A DNA stretch of 37,240 nucleotides from Candidatus Desulfaltia sp. (lineage in GTDB: Bacteria > Desulfobacterota > Desulfobacteria > Desulfobacterales > ETH-SRB1). This document shows, piece by piece, positions 7,711 to 14,699 of this stretch (its first letter is position 1; the number at the start of each line of letters is the position of its first letter). The DNA lies in contig JAUSPN010000063.1 in NCBI GenBank assembly GCA_030656555.1, positions 1 through 37,240 of the forward strand, in the 5' to 3' direction. A program made the translations under genes and the position numbers. The notes beneath the pieces are model-generated. The model was not told the DNA's origin, ran no database searches, and saw only the letters and a program-made list of their open reading frames with translations.

Positions 7711-8576
7711 ACGTTTTGAGTCGATTGTGCCAGTGTCTCGATATTTAACGGAATTCCTTTTTCAGCATCCAATATCAGCGAGATGTTTTCTTTTTTACAT
7801 TTGCTTTCGCATATTCCGCAACCAAAACATCTCTCAGGGACAACCTTAACCTTTTTCTTTTCTTTGCCGTTATTCGAAATCGAGATGATTTCTATTGCAT
7901 CGAATTGACAATATTTTACACATTCACCGCAACCGATACAATCCTCTCCAATAACTGCACGATATCCTGATGGAAGAACTGTTTTCATGTTGTATTCAAA
8001 CATGAATTTCAATCCCAAACAGCAGCACTTACAACAGTTGCAAATCGCGTAAAAACGATTTAGCATAGCTGTTTTAAACCACGCCGTATGGACGTGTCCC
8101 CTTTGATCCTCTTCTTTCAGAATCCTTAACGCCTCTTCCGGAGTTATTCTGCGGGAACGAAACGGTTGAACCATACGGCATAGATCCGCAAAAGGCTCGC
8201 CAACGACCAGACATACATCTGTGGGTTTGCAGGGATCTTTTTTTTGAGCTCTGCAAGGGCATTCATAAACTACGATATTTTGAGGATTTTTGAGTATAAT
8301 ATCCTTTGCATATCTATATGGAAGTATTTGATCCAGGTTCCGGAGTTCAATATTTTTATTAATAGTAATGAATTTGGCTGCATCGTCCAATCGAACCACT
8401 TTGCCATGATATGTCTCGCATACGTGGTTGCGAAACAATTTGGAGTTTAGCTTTACAAATTTTTTCAAGACCTTCAGATAGGTTACTGTAGCCGCATATA
8501 ACGTACTATGGATTATGGTTACAGGATTATATTCAGCTTCTTTCAAAGCATAAAGAAGAGACTTAAGCAAAGACAT
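7704..8576 (-). CDS. Cysteine-rich ferredoxin-type protein with two [4Fe-4S] motifs plus extra Cys clusters
   Basis: The 290-residue protein ends in two classical ferredoxin motifs, C213xxC216xxC219xxxC223 and C250xxC253xxC256xxxC260. Two more cysteine groups lie upstream: CPCRAQ..C..C (C106, C108, C116, C122) and a dense CNCCKCCC run at C179-C186. The last could hold an additional cluster. The N-terminal ~100 residues have no recognisable domain, and there are no convincing membrane segments or export signal, so it is probably cytoplasmic electron transfer. A strong AGGAGG site precedes the ATG. The last codons run into the REP-like repeat. Similar proteins appear in anaerobic Desulfobacterota (from memory), but I know no assigned partner. 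Confidence 0.7.
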   Translation of the reverse strand: MSLLKSLLYALKEAEYNPVTIIHSTLYAATVTYLKVLKKFVKLNSKLFRNHVCETYHGKVVRLDDAAKFITINKNIELRNLDQILPYRYAKDIILKNPQNIVVYECPCRAQKKDPCKPTDVCLVVGEPFADLCRMVQPFRSRRITPEEALRILKEEDQRGHVHTAWFKTAMLNRFYAICNCCKCCCLGLKFMFEYNMKTVLPSGYRAVIGEDCIGCGECVKYCQFDAIEIISISNNGKEKKKVKVVPERCFGCGICESKCKKENISLILDAEKGIPLNIETLAQSTQNVV

Positions 8577-8821
8577 ATTAACCTCCTCTTTGATTCCGAG
8601 GCGTGAGCAAATCTGAATTCACCCGCCATCCCCCACTCTTTACTTAAAGAAAATCAATATTCACTCCCTGATGACACAAACTTATAAACCGAAGAACCTC
8701 CCGTACTCCGCTCCGTCAACTTATAAACTAATGTACGTTCCTGAAGCCCTATGCCGACATCGACTGCGGCATGGCTAATGAAGATCTTTGGCCTTCTATC
8801 GTTCATATCCTGCCTCTCTTG
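8577..8821. other. Intergenic region with one hairpin
   Basis: No gene is supported here. ATGCCG at 8751 pairs with CGGCAT at 8767, and flanking AGCC/GGCT extend the stem, giving a stable hairpin of unknown role. The phrase CAACTTATAAACT occurs in near-duplicate around 8688 and 8717. This is the boundary between the ferredoxin-like gene and the cassette array. Confidence 0.5.
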
Positions 8822-8868
8822 CCCAACGAGAAGATCAGCCGGAGCGTAGCGATCTGGTGCATTGTTTT
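8822..8868 (-). repeat. attC-like half site, interrupted by a group IIC intron
   Basis: This matches the site at 11,564-11,618 base for base over its core (CCGGAGCGTAGCGATC with CAGCCGG/CTGGTG arms) and retains the AACG end. The opposite GTTAT end is missing because intron sequence starts directly after TTTT at 8869. Read on minus, it belongs after the hydrolase gene at 9375-10304. Confidence 0.55.
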
Positions 8869-9362
8869 GTGTACGCCCGCCGGCATGGGCGTGAACTTAT
8901 GGGGTGAAAGTCCCATATACGTGAATCCTGCTAATATTTTTGATATATTAGCAAAAGTATTAGCCGAAGGCAAGGGCGTTTCCGTGAGGAAGGGTCTGAA
9001 GGCGGAGCGAAGCGGACGGCTCGCCGCAGGCGAGAGTGAGTGAAACGAACGTCCAACCCGGAGTGCAAAGCTATGAGCCGACGAACAGAAACAGCATACA
9101 AGGCCAAGTTTCCGGGTGAGTTAGCACCACATAACGAAGCCCAGGGTTCAAAAGATATGGTAAACGCTGAGGTTGTGTAGCGAAAGTTCATGTTCTTATC
9201 CGGGGAGATCTGCTTGACGTGGGGTCGTTTTATACGGCAGCGCCCTGTGTGGCAACATACAGGGTGATCAGGTAGAAGTCAGCAGCGGCCATAGTAGGCG
9301 AAGGAAACCATCACTCATGGTGGCGTGGGGGCCGGGGGAGAAAAACTCCCGGCTACCCGATT
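8869..9362 (+). mobile_element. Group IIC intron remnant lacking its reverse-transcriptase ORF and domain V
   Basis: It begins GTGTACGCCC-GGCATGGGCGTG and continues GGGGTGAAAGTCCC, GAAGGCAAGGGCG, GGGTCTGAAGGCGGAGCGAAGCGG (split motif), CATAACGAAGCCC, ATCCGGGGAGATCTG and GTAGAAGTCAGCAG..CCATAGTA. The order and wording match bacterial group IIC ribozymes such as that of Oceanobacillus iheyensis through domains I-III. The last ~40 bases form a domain-VI-like hairpin ending CTACCCGAT. The maturase/reverse-transcriptase gene of domain IV and the catalytic domain V are missing, so it cannot splice by itself. It lies opposite to the cassette genes, as reported for group IIC-attC introns. Confidence 0.8.
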
Positions 9363-9374
9363 CGGATTCTTAAC

Positions 9375-10304
9375 TTATTTTCCTGACAGCATAAGGATTG
9401 CTTTCTCCAGGGCACTGTTGAATTCCTCTGGCCGATCGATCATTAAGAAATGATCAGCTTTCTTCAAAACAATCGCATCATAAGAAAGCATATGCCTCCG
9501 GTTTGCTTCATGGTTGATAGGCCACAAATCTCCATTTACGGTTATGACAGGAATTCGGATCTTTTCAAATATCTTAGCCGCTTCTCCTGTGATGTACTGC
9601 GACATCATTTCGTTCATTGCACTTAGGGCAACAGCGGGTGGTGCGGCTGAAATATCCGAGAGTATCCACTCGCGAAGCCGTGGATCAGTGCTGGGCGAGA
9701 TCATCTCCCTTACAAACTGCTGACTTCCTGTTCGAAAATCCTTCTCCAACGGAGAGAGCATCTTCTTGAGTTCTTCGCGCGTCATCGGATAATCAATGTT
9801 TTCCAGTGTGTCGATACCTATTAATCCCACAATGCGGTTCGGCATGAGTCGGGCAGCCTCAGCAATCACCGAACCGCCCATGGAGTGGCCTATAAGAATA
9901 ACCTTGTTACTGCCTGTTGCTTCTGTTACTGCTCGTACATCCTCTCCGAAAGCCCCCATGGCATAGGTGGAGCGAGCCATTCCTGAATGGCCGTGGCCTG
10001 CAAGATCAAGAACGATAACGCGATATTTCTTGGAAAAGACTGGCACTTGGGCACGCCAGTAACGGGCGTCGCAACTCCAACCATGTACAAATATCAGAGT
10101 CGGGTCTCCAGAACCGTAGACCTCATACGAGATCAGAACACCATCTTTGGATGTGGCGAAATGGGGCCAATTTGTTTGTGCCGGCACTGTTCCAACAGTC
10201 AAGATCAGGAGCATCAGACAACTTAAGAGACTCACCAAATGCCTTGTGGCTGTTTTACCACCGAGTGCGCTATTTTTCCGAACGTTATTTGTTTCAACCT
10301 TCAT
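9375..10304 (-). CDS. Exported alpha/beta-fold hydrolase (integron cassette gene)
   Basis: The 309-residue protein starts with a signal-peptide-like segment (RHLVSLLSCLMLLILTVGTVPAQ), then an alpha/beta hydrolase: FVHGWSCDARYW oxyanion region, the nucleophile elbow GHSMGG, an acid in NGDLWP and a catalytic His in KADHFLMID. The substrate is unknown; esterase or lactonase activity is plausible. The start is the ATG complementary to 10302-10304, behind AGGAGAG; a longer frame would cross the attC site. It is the last complete cassette on the minus strand, with its own attC broken by the intron. Confidence 0.8.
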   Translation of the reverse strand: MKVETNNVRKNSALGGKTATRHLVSLLSCLMLLILTVGTVPAQTNWPHFATSKDGVLISYEVYGSGDPTLIFVHGWSCDARYWRAQVPVFSKKYRVIVLDLAGHGHSGMARSTYAMGAFGEDVRAVTEATGSNKVILIGHSMGGSVIAEAARLMPNRIVGLIGIDTLENIDYPMTREELKKMLSPLEKDFRTGSQQFVREMISPSTDPRLREWILSDISAAPPAVALSAMNEMMSQYITGEAAKIFEKIRIPVITVNGDLWPINHEANRRHMLSYDAIVLKKADHFLMIDRPEEFNSALEKAILMLSGK

Positions 10305-10323
10305 TATCTCTCTCTCCTTCTTT

Positions 10324-10384
10324 CCGAACGCACTGGGTGTGGGGCGACGCGCAGCGGCGTCCCACACGACCCAGATGTTATGTG
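10324..10384 (-). repeat. attC-like recombination site
   Basis: On minus, ACATAAC opens and GTTCGGA closes a 61-base imperfect palindrome. CTGGGT..GTGGG arms pair with CCCAC..ACCCAG around a GC-rich tip. It lies between two minus-strand genes, just ahead of the hydrolase ribosome site, which is cassette geometry. Confidence 0.6.
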
Positions 10385-10392
10385 TTTTCAAT

Positions 10393-10890
10393 TTAAAGGA
10401 TTGTCCACGATTGAAGCGACAAGGCTTCTCTTATTAACGCAGTAAATATGTCTGGCTTTATTCCCTTTTTGATTTTTGGCAAATCACTTACAGCCCCAGT
10501 AGCATATCCATTCTCATCAATACTGACTGTCAATAGAACGTTAAGATAGTCAGACGATAGATCCAAGAAATCGGCAACGGTCTTTGAACGCTGAATAAAA
10601 CCAATGAAGGCACTCATCCGATTATCGAACATGCCATCAAGTGATTGCCTTGGTAGGCTAGACTCTCTAATCGTATGTAGGTTTTCAATGAATAAATCGC
10701 TTATCGCCTTCCTTAATACAGGTTTCAGCTTGTGATACACTCTGTAGTCATAGACGAAGTAAAAGAAAAACATGAATTCGAATTCAACGAAGTCCCGATT
10801 CTCATTGAAGATTGGAATCTGTTGGGAACAGCTTTTTACATCTTTCTCGATTTGAGATAAATACTTCTGGGCTTTGACTTTCTCAAACAT
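10393..10890 (-). CDS. Hypothetical protein, cassette gene
   Basis: I do not recognise this 165-residue protein. It is predicted soluble and helical, with an aromatic-rich segment EFEFMFFFYFVYDYRVY near residues 36-52 and no signal peptide or cysteine motif. The gene is flanked on both sides by attC-like palindromes in the correct orientation (10,914-10,982 upstream, 10,324-10,384 downstream), so it is most likely a mobile integron cassette. Cassette genes commonly lack known families. The start has a weak AGGGAT site 8 bases upstream. Confidence 0.65.
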   Translation of the reverse strand: MFEKVKAQKYLSQIEKDVKSCSQQIPIFNENRDFVEFEFMFFFYFVYDYRVYHKLKPVLRKAISDLFIENLHTIRESSLPRQSLDGMFDNRMSAFIGFIQRSKTVADFLDLSSDYLNVLLTVSIDENGYATGAVSDLPKIKKGIKPDIFTALIREALSLQSWTIL

Positions 10891-10913
10891 ACTGATCCCT
10901 TATAGTATGCTGG

Positions 10914-10982
10914 CACATAACGACTAAGATAAGGGGAAACAGGCCCGCAGGGGCTGGTTTCCCCTTAATTGCCTGGTTATCT
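10914..10982 (-). repeat. attC-like recombination site
   Basis: This is the clearest site. On minus it opens GATAAC and closes CGTTATGTG, the same closing core as Vibrio cholerae VCR repeats. Between them TTAAGGGGAAAC pairs with GTTTCCCCTTA around a GCCC/GGGC tip, with one unpaired base. It is 69 bases long. The stop codon TAA of the upstream cassette gene (10,977) lies inside the opening core, as is common in cassettes. Confidence 0.7.
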
Positions 10983-11543
10983 GTCTTTTTTTGTGTCTTC
11001 TTGTTGCATTCTTTTTATTTCAGAACTCAAAGATTCCAACTTCGTTTTTATTTCTTTGTAATCAGGATCTGAAACCTTAAGAACATCTCTGTCTTGCAAC
11101 AACCTGTCTATTTCGTTGTATTTAGCGGAGAATTTTTTAATTTCCTGTATTTCTTTGTCGCTAAAATCAAAATCATTCATTAATTCATTCAACTTGTGGT
11201 CATACCATTCTCGTTTTATTCGATATCCTTCTTTACTATCCATTCTCCCATTATCAGCACTACTGAATGCTAATATCTCAGACATAACAAAGGCGGTTTT
11301 TTTTAGATCATCTTGTTTTGCAAATATTTCTGCCTTTGTTTCTTTTATTTCTGACAAGATTAATCTTAAATTCTTAATATCCAGTTCTTTTATGCGATCA
11401 AATCCGTAAAAAGCAAAACCGCTTATCAATACAACGCTTATGAAGGAAACAAAGCTCGCAGCCCCAAGCTTTCCTTTCTCCAAAAAATATACACCAAAGA
11501 CCAATAATGAAATAAATACAAATGATCCAAAAAATTTTTTCAT
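10977..11543 (-). CDS. Hypothetical two-helix membrane protein with coiled coil, cassette gene
   Basis: The 188-residue protein has two N-terminal hydrophobic helices (FFGSFVFISLLVFGVYFL and AASFVSFISVVLISGFAFYGF), then a long charged, heptad-rich region to the C-terminus. It is probably an inner-membrane protein with a cytoplasmic coiled coil. No family is recognised. The stop codon overlaps the attC-like site at 10,914-10,982, and another attC-like site lies just upstream of the start, so this is a cassette. The start codon follows a weak site (GAGGAC). Confidence 0.65.
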   Translation of the reverse strand: MKKFFGSFVFISLLVFGVYFLEKGKLGAASFVSFISVVLISGFAFYGFDRIKELDIKNLRLILSEIKETKAEIFAKQDDLKKTAFVMSEILAFSSADNGRMDSKEGYRIKREWYDHKLNELMNDFDFSDKEIQEIKKFSAKYNEIDRLLQDRDVLKVSDPDYKEIKTKLESLSSEIKRMQQEDTKKDR

Positions 11544-11563
11544 TTAGTCCTCATTTTTCTACA

Positions 11564-11618
11564 GATAACGAAAAAATCACCCGGAGCGTAGCGATCGGGT
11601 GTATTGCTTTTGTTATAT
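11564..11618 (-). repeat. attC-like recombination site
   Basis: On minus it opens ATATAAC-AAAAGC and closes TTTTTTCGTTATCT. AATACACCCG pairs with CGGGTGATT around a CGCTACGCTC tip. It is 55 bases long. The stop of the upstream gene (11,613) is inside the opening core. Its core is nearly identical to the intron-broken half site at 8,822-8,868. Confidence 0.68.
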
Positions 11619-12197
11619 GATTTTTTTGGTAAACAAATTTTTCCTCTTCTCCCAGTAAATAATATTTGGCAATAGCCAAATTAACGCACCAAAGAAAATG
11701 CGTAAAACTAACTGAGTGCCCGGTTCCTCATACCCATAACTAAGCTTAATAAATCTTGGCAAAGTGACTCCACCATAATAACTCATTAAAAGGGCAACCC
11801 AGTTTAATCTCCACGCCCACAATTTTCTAAAGTGCAGCCCCCATGCTGTTGATAACTGCACTATCGCAAACATAGCTGCTATAAAACAAAATAAAATATC
11901 AGGTGAAAATAAAACAGTGTAGATGTTAATAATGCCACTAATTGGTAAGCAAAAATAGTTCCAAATACTTAACCATTTTGTTTTTAAAATTACTTTCTCA
12001 ATTGATCGAGGTGTTGTTTCTTCAGATTGAGTGGTAAGTTCTGCCGGTATTTCATCTGAAACTCCCCTCGTATTCAAAATTTCATTAATTACACCCAAAG
12101 CAACATCGGTTAAACCGCCCTTCCGCCGTAGCTCGATGAGTTCATCTGTTTCCACAGTGCTGTATCGCTGCCGCAGATACTCCGCCTTGATCTCCAT
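11613..12197 (-). CDS. Hypothetical polytopic membrane protein, cassette gene
   Basis: The 194-residue protein has a soluble N-terminus (EYLRQRYSTVETDELIELRRKGG, residues ~5-27) followed by about four membrane helices between residues 80 and 185. The N-terminal pattern YxxMxxxELxxLxxKGGLTD-like is seen in small proteins of cassettes and accessory regions, but I cannot name a family. A strong AGGAGGT site precedes the ATG. It is flanked by an attC-like site at its stop and a weaker one upstream of its start. Confidence 0.68.
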   Translation of the reverse strand: MEIKAEYLRQRYSTVETDELIELRRKGGLTDVALGVINEILNTRGVSDEIPAELTTQSEETTPRSIEKVILKTKWLSIWNYFCLPISGIINIYTVLFSPDILFCFIAAMFAIVQLSTAWGLHFRKLWAWRLNWVALLMSYYGGVTLPRFIKLSYGYEEPGTQLVLRIFFGALIWLLPNIIYWEKRKNLFTKKII

Positions 12198-12214
12198 TGA
12201 GCTTACCTCCTATA

Positions 12215-12264
12215 CATATAACAATATATTGAATAGTTTCCTTTCAATATCAGGACGTTACGAG
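12215..12264 (-). repeat. Possible degenerate attC-like site
   Basis: On minus GTAACG opens and TTGTTATATG closes a 50-base palindrome whose arms GATATTGAA and TTCAATAT pair. It precedes the ribosome site of the cassette gene at 11,613-12,197. It is shorter and more AT-rich than the others and may mark the array edge. Confidence 0.4.
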
Positions 12265-12367
12265 ATTGTCAATATCACATTTAAATGTTGTTGGCAAATC
12301 TATCTGATATTATGATTTTAACTAAGTTGTTCAATATCTAATTTTTATTCTTAGGAGGTTTCTGTTC

Positions 12368-12487
12368 AATGCCGATGCTGTCTGTCCTGACCAGATACGT
12401 TTGTTCATCGACAAGTTGGTGCAGGATTTGCTGGACGCCCCTCAGTTTATAAGTTTATATCGTCAAGAAGTGACTTTTTGTATTTAG
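12368..12487 (+). pseudogene. Possible gene remnant
   Basis: A 39-codon open stretch reads NADAVCPDQIRLFIDKLVQDLL and onward to a TAG. Composition is protein-like (amphipathic helix) but there is no start with a ribosome site in frame, and no family is recognised. It could be the tail of a lost cassette or transposase. Confidence 0.2.
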
Positions 12488-12572
12488 AAAAGCCGAGTTA
12501 GTGCTTTAAAAAGTATAGCGCAGCTGCATACGTCAAGAAATTTGTAGAATCACAATAAATTACATGTGGTTA

Positions 12573-12611
12573 ATATTGGAACGGAGAGCAGGGAGCATAT
12601 AGTTCCAATAT
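12573..12611. repeat. Inverted repeat upstream of the ilv promoter
   Basis: ATATTGGAAC and GTTCCAATAT form perfect ten-base arms around 19 bases. There is no U-tract. It lies about 40 bases before the ilv -35 box and could be an operator or an mRNA hairpin. Confidence 0.45.
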
Positions 12612-12649
12612 CTTGACAAGATACCATCAAAAAAACTATTAAAAATAGC

Positions 12650-12678
12650 TTGACACTATATATGGGGTTTGTTAAAAA
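12650..12678 (+). promoter_or_regulatory. Sigma-70 promoter of the ilv-leu operon
   Basis: A perfect TTGACA at 12,650-12,655, a 17-base spacer and TAAAAA at 12,673-12,678. Transcription would begin about 35 bases before the leader-peptide ATG. A second TTGACA at 12,613 with TATTAA 18 bases on may be a tandem promoter. Confidence 0.6.
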
Positions 12679-12719
12679 TTTAACTTTATTAAATCCTATT
12701 ATTAATTCTGACAAAAATT

Positions 12720-12809
12720 ATGAAAAAATTATCAGCCATTTATAGCCTTATTAATCTAATTATCGTCCTCGTCGTAGGCATCCTACCCCACTGCGAGGAA
12801 GGGGCTTAA
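12720..12809 (+). CDS. Branched-chain amino acid leader peptide (ilv attenuator)
   Basis: The 29-codon ORF encodes MKKLSAIYSLINLIIVLVVG followed by ILPHCEEGA. It contains five Ile, five Leu and three Val codons, with a dense control run IIVLVVGIL at codons 14-22. The GGCATCCTACCCCACTG region downstream and the terminator at 12,845 give the alternative pairing layout of ilvGMEDA/ilvBN-type attenuators. Stalling at scarce charged tRNA for Ile, Val or Leu would favour the antiterminator and allow ilvD transcription. It is too short to be found by ordinary gene calling. No clear Shine-Dalgarno is seen (AAAAATT precedes the ATG), which weakens it slightly. Confidence 0.75.
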   Translation: MKKLSAIYSLINLIIVLVVGILPHCEEGA

Positions 12810-12844
12810 TAATGGCTTAATTATATTATTATAAAGAATATAAA

Positions 12845-12885
12845 ATCCGTTATCAGCTCCTAAAGCTGGTAACGGATTTTTTTTT
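12845..12885 (+). terminator. Intrinsic terminator / attenuator before ilvD
   Basis: ATCCGTTA-T-CAGC pairs with GCTG-G-TAACGGAT across a seven-base loop, followed by nine T. It lies 35 bases after the leader stop codon and 38 bases before the ilvD start, so it must be read through to express the operon. Confidence 0.88.
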
Positions 12886-12922
12886 GAATCGCAAAAAATC
12901 CATTTTCAGGAGAATAATTAGA

Positions 12923-14593
12923 ATGAAAAGCGATATTGTTAAAAAAGGTATCGAAAGGGCGCCTCATCGAAGCCTCTTTAAGTCAATGGGATATACAGAT
13001 GCCGAGCTGGAAAGACCTCTTATAGGCATTGCCAATTCAGCCAATGCGATTATCCCGGGTCATATCCATCTTGATAAAATTGTAGAAGCTGTAAAGGCTG
13101 GAGTTTATATGGGGGGCGGCACTCCTGTAGAATTCGGCACTATCGGTGTTTGTGACGGTATTGCCATGAATCATACCGGCATGAAGTATTCTCTCGCGAG
13201 CCGTGAACTTATCGCCGATTCAATAGAGGTGATGGCCACTGCCCATGCATTTGATGCAATGGTTATGGTTGTAAATTGCGATAAGATCGTGCCTGGAATG
13301 CTGATGGCTGCCGCACGTCTGGATCTTCCCACAATTGTAATAAGCGGAGGCCCTATGCTGGCCGGAGATAATCCAAATCAAACAGAGACCGGGAAAATCG
13401 ACCTTATCACTGTTTTTGAATCTGTTGGCGCGGTGCTTTCAGGCAGGATGACGGAAAAGGACTTGACCTCTATTGAAAACGCCGCCTGTCCAACATGCGG
13501 ATCATGTGCCGGCATGTTTACCGCCAACTCCATGAACTGTTTGACCGAGGCCATAGGCATGGGATTGCCCGGCAACGGCACAATTCCTGCCGTGATGGCA
13601 GCGCGTATCCGTCTGGCCAAAGAAGCTGGAATGCAGATAATCAGCCTTTTAAAGCAGCAGATTACTCCGAAAAAAATCATGACTGAAAAGGCATTTAAAA
13701 ATGCTCTTACAGTTGACATGGCGCTTGGCTGTTCTACCAACACAGCCCTCCATCTTATGGCAATTGCAAATGAAGCAAAGGTAAATATCGACCTTAATAT
13801 GATCAACGAAATCAGCAAGGCAACACCTCATCTTTGCTCGCTCAGCCCTGGAGGCAAACACCACATAGAGGATCTGAATCGTGCGGGAGGCATCAGCGCT
13901 TTAGTCAATGAGCTGTTACATGCAGGCCTTATCAACAATGACTGCATGACTGTAACCGGGAAAACGATCGGCGACAATGTTGCAGAGGTTCAAGCGCTGG
14001 ATAAAGATATCATACGGCCTGTGGACAATCCGTATCATAACTATGGAGGTCTTGCCGTACTTTTCGGAAACCTTGCACCTGATGGATGCATTGTAAAACA
14101 GTCTGCTGTTTTAGATGAGATGTTGTGCCATGAAGGGCCTGCCAGGGTTTTTGATTCTGAAGAAGATGCCAGCCAGGCTATTATGAGCGGCAATATAAAA
14201 AAAGGGGATGTTATCGTCATACGTTATGAAGGACCGAGGGGTGGCCCTGGAATGCGGGAAATGCTGACCCCGACTTCTGCAATTGCCGGCATGAAATTAG
14301 ACAGCCATGTTGCCCTTATCACAGACGGCCGTTTTTCAGGAGGCACTAAAGGCGCATCCATAGGGCATGTTTCGCCGGAAGCCATGCAGGGAGGGCCGAT
14401 TGCAATTGTTAAAGAAGGAGATCTTATATCAATTGATATTCCAGGCAAAAAAATAACTCTCAAGGTTGCCGAAGAGAAGATCAAGGATAGATTTGCCTTG
14501 TGGTCGCCTCCTGAACCAAAGATAACACATGGATATATGGCCAGATATTCGCGCATGGTATCATCTGCTGATAAAGGCGCAGTCGTAAAATAA
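12923..14593 (+). CDS. ilvD: Dihydroxy-acid dehydratase
   Basis: The 556-residue enzyme dehydrates 2,3-dihydroxy-isovalerate and -3-methylvalerate to the 2-oxo acids, precursors of valine and isoleucine. Key motifs are [10 protein letters not shown], the Fe-S/Mg region [29 protein letters not shown], and the C-terminal [20 protein letters not shown]. The length is standard. I use ATG 12,923 behind CAGGAGA; the in-frame ATG at 12,884 overlaps the terminator and adds foreign residues. It is the first structural gene of the operon and directly follows the attenuator. Confidence 0.97.
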   Translation: MKSDIVKKGIERAPHRSLFKSMGYTDAELERPLIGIANSANAIIPGHIHLDKIVEAVKAGVYMGGGTPVEFGTIGVCDGIAMNHTGMKYSLASRELIADSIEVMATAHAFDAMVMVVNCDKIVPGMLMAAARLDLPTIVISGGPMLAGDNPNQTETGKIDLITVFESVGAVLSGRMTEKDLTSIENAACPTCGSCAGMFTANSMNCLTEAIGMGLPGNGTIPAVMAARIRLAKEAGMQIISLLKQQITPKKIMTEKAFKNALTVDMALGCSTNTALHLMAIANEAKVNIDLNMINEISKATPHLCSLSPGGKHHIEDLNRAGGISALVNELLHAGLINNDCMTVTGKTIGDNVAEVQALDKDIIRPVDNPYHNYGGLAVLFGNLAPDGCIVKQSAVLDEMLCHEGPARVFDSEEDASQAIMSGNIKKGDVIVIRYEGPRGGPGMREMLTPTSAIAGMKLDSHVALITDGRFSGGTKGASIGHVSPEAMQGGPIAIVKEGDLISIDIPGKKITLKVAEEKIKDRFALWSPPEPKITHGYMARYSRMVSSADKGAVVK

Positions 14594-14604
14594 AGTGCAT
14601 TCAC

Positions 14605-14690
14605 GGGTTCAAGGTTCAGCGGGTTAAGGATTCAGCGGTTCACGAGCAACGAGTAACGAATAACCAGCAACAAGCAACCAGCTAAAGGAA
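14605..14690. repeat. Low-complexity GTTCAGCGG / GAGCAACGAG spacer repeats
   Basis: The spacer between ilvD and ilvB is made of imperfect short repeats (GGTTCAGCGG, then variants of AACGAGTAACGA and AACCAGCAACAAGC). Related GTGAACCG-type phrases occupy the spacers at about 16,990 and 31,935. Confidence 0.6.
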
Positions 14691-14699
14691 GGATTTATT

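Noticed and set aside
8771-9043. 90-codon open frame over the attC half site and intron 5' end
   Set aside because: The sequence is structured RNA; the frame has no ribosome site and no family.
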